From positions 44,413,264 through 44,477,263 of the forward strand of contig OZ020269.1 of the NCBI GenBank assembly GCA_963971225.1: 64,000 nucleotides of DNA. The letters run 5' to 3'. A program made the translations under genes and the position numbers. This DNA comes from Melieria omissa (lineage: Eukaryota; Arthropoda; Insecta; Diptera; Ulidiidae). Below the pieces are notes generated by a model, which did not search any database, had not been told where the DNA came from, and was given only the letters and a program-made list of their open reading frames with translations. Below, piece after piece: positions 63,853-64,000 of this stretch (position 1 is its first letter; each line of letters starts with the position of its first letter).

Positions 63853-64000
63853 GCTTAGGAAACATTTTGACGTCCTACCCCCATAATCTAAAACTCATGT
63901 GGGTACCTGGTCACGCCGACATCTGTGGCAATACATTTGCGGACAGAACTGCCAAGGAAATGAGCTTAACCCCCTCAACAACGTCTTCACTTATGAACAA
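63853..64000 (+). pseudogene. Jockey-like LINE, RNase H end (continues beyond the window)
   Basis: TSYPHNLKLMWVPGHADICG and NTFADRTAKEMSLTP are the RNase H C-terminal motifs, in register with 57760-58219. The element runs off the window end. Confidence 0.82.

Noticed and set aside
1..64000. CRISPR arrays, operons, rRNA, tRNA and bacterial features
   Set aside because: None seen. Repeats are transposon ends and minisatellites without regular spacers, and the gene structure is eukaryotic.

Overview
This is a transposon-dense piece of an insect genome, most likely a higher fly. Tephritid is plausible, but I have no species-specific marker. The one protein-coding host gene that looks intact is the LIM-domain-binding cofactor Chip (Ldb1/NLI family), on the minus strand at 39694-41439. 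A broken ABHD12-like alpha/beta-hydrolase pseudogene lies at 14467-15168. Nearly everything else is mobile DNA in nested layers. Many boundaries could be fixed because terminal repeats and target-site duplications (TSDs) can be read directly.

Layout. 482-24767 holds four copies (A1-A4) of one Ty3/gypsy family. A1 (482-7177) is full length, A2 (8433-14196) has lost its 3' end, A3 (16063-23965) has both LTRs but is internally deleted and carries an R1-like LINE (16853-21686), and A4 (24148-24767) is cut off inside gag. A4 is fused head-on to a minus-strand gypsy element with a tRNA-Lys-type primer site (24768 to about 30340). 30525-31042 is a mariner-derived hairpin. 31210-36806 is a dead PIF/Harbinger element, interrupted by a solo LTR and by a nearly intact autonomous PIF/Harbinger (32807-36798) with a transposase gene and an accessory DNA-binding gene. 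37224-38196 is a MITE inside which a TA-flanked MITE sits.

Chip follows. Just upstream of it is a stack of four nested elements (41593-45307): a PIF/Harbinger MITE, a Tc1/mariner relic, a hAT-like MITE and a second copy of the TA-flanked MITE. 45435-52275 is an old minus-strand Ty3/gypsy element with a TTAG duplication, itself hit by piggyBac-like, mariner and other insertions. 54400 to the window end is a Jockey-like LINE split by a LOA-like LINE (58220-63375), whose right TSD was in turn hit by a MITE (63380-63850).

How the parts relate. Most retrotransposon reading frames are broken, so few of these elements could move unaided. The exceptions are the inner Harbinger (accessory gene open, transposase broken only at two T-runs) and the two almost identical TA-flanked MITEs that bracket Chip in inverted orientation. 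All species, family and lineage assignments rest on recognising motifs by eye. No database search was run.
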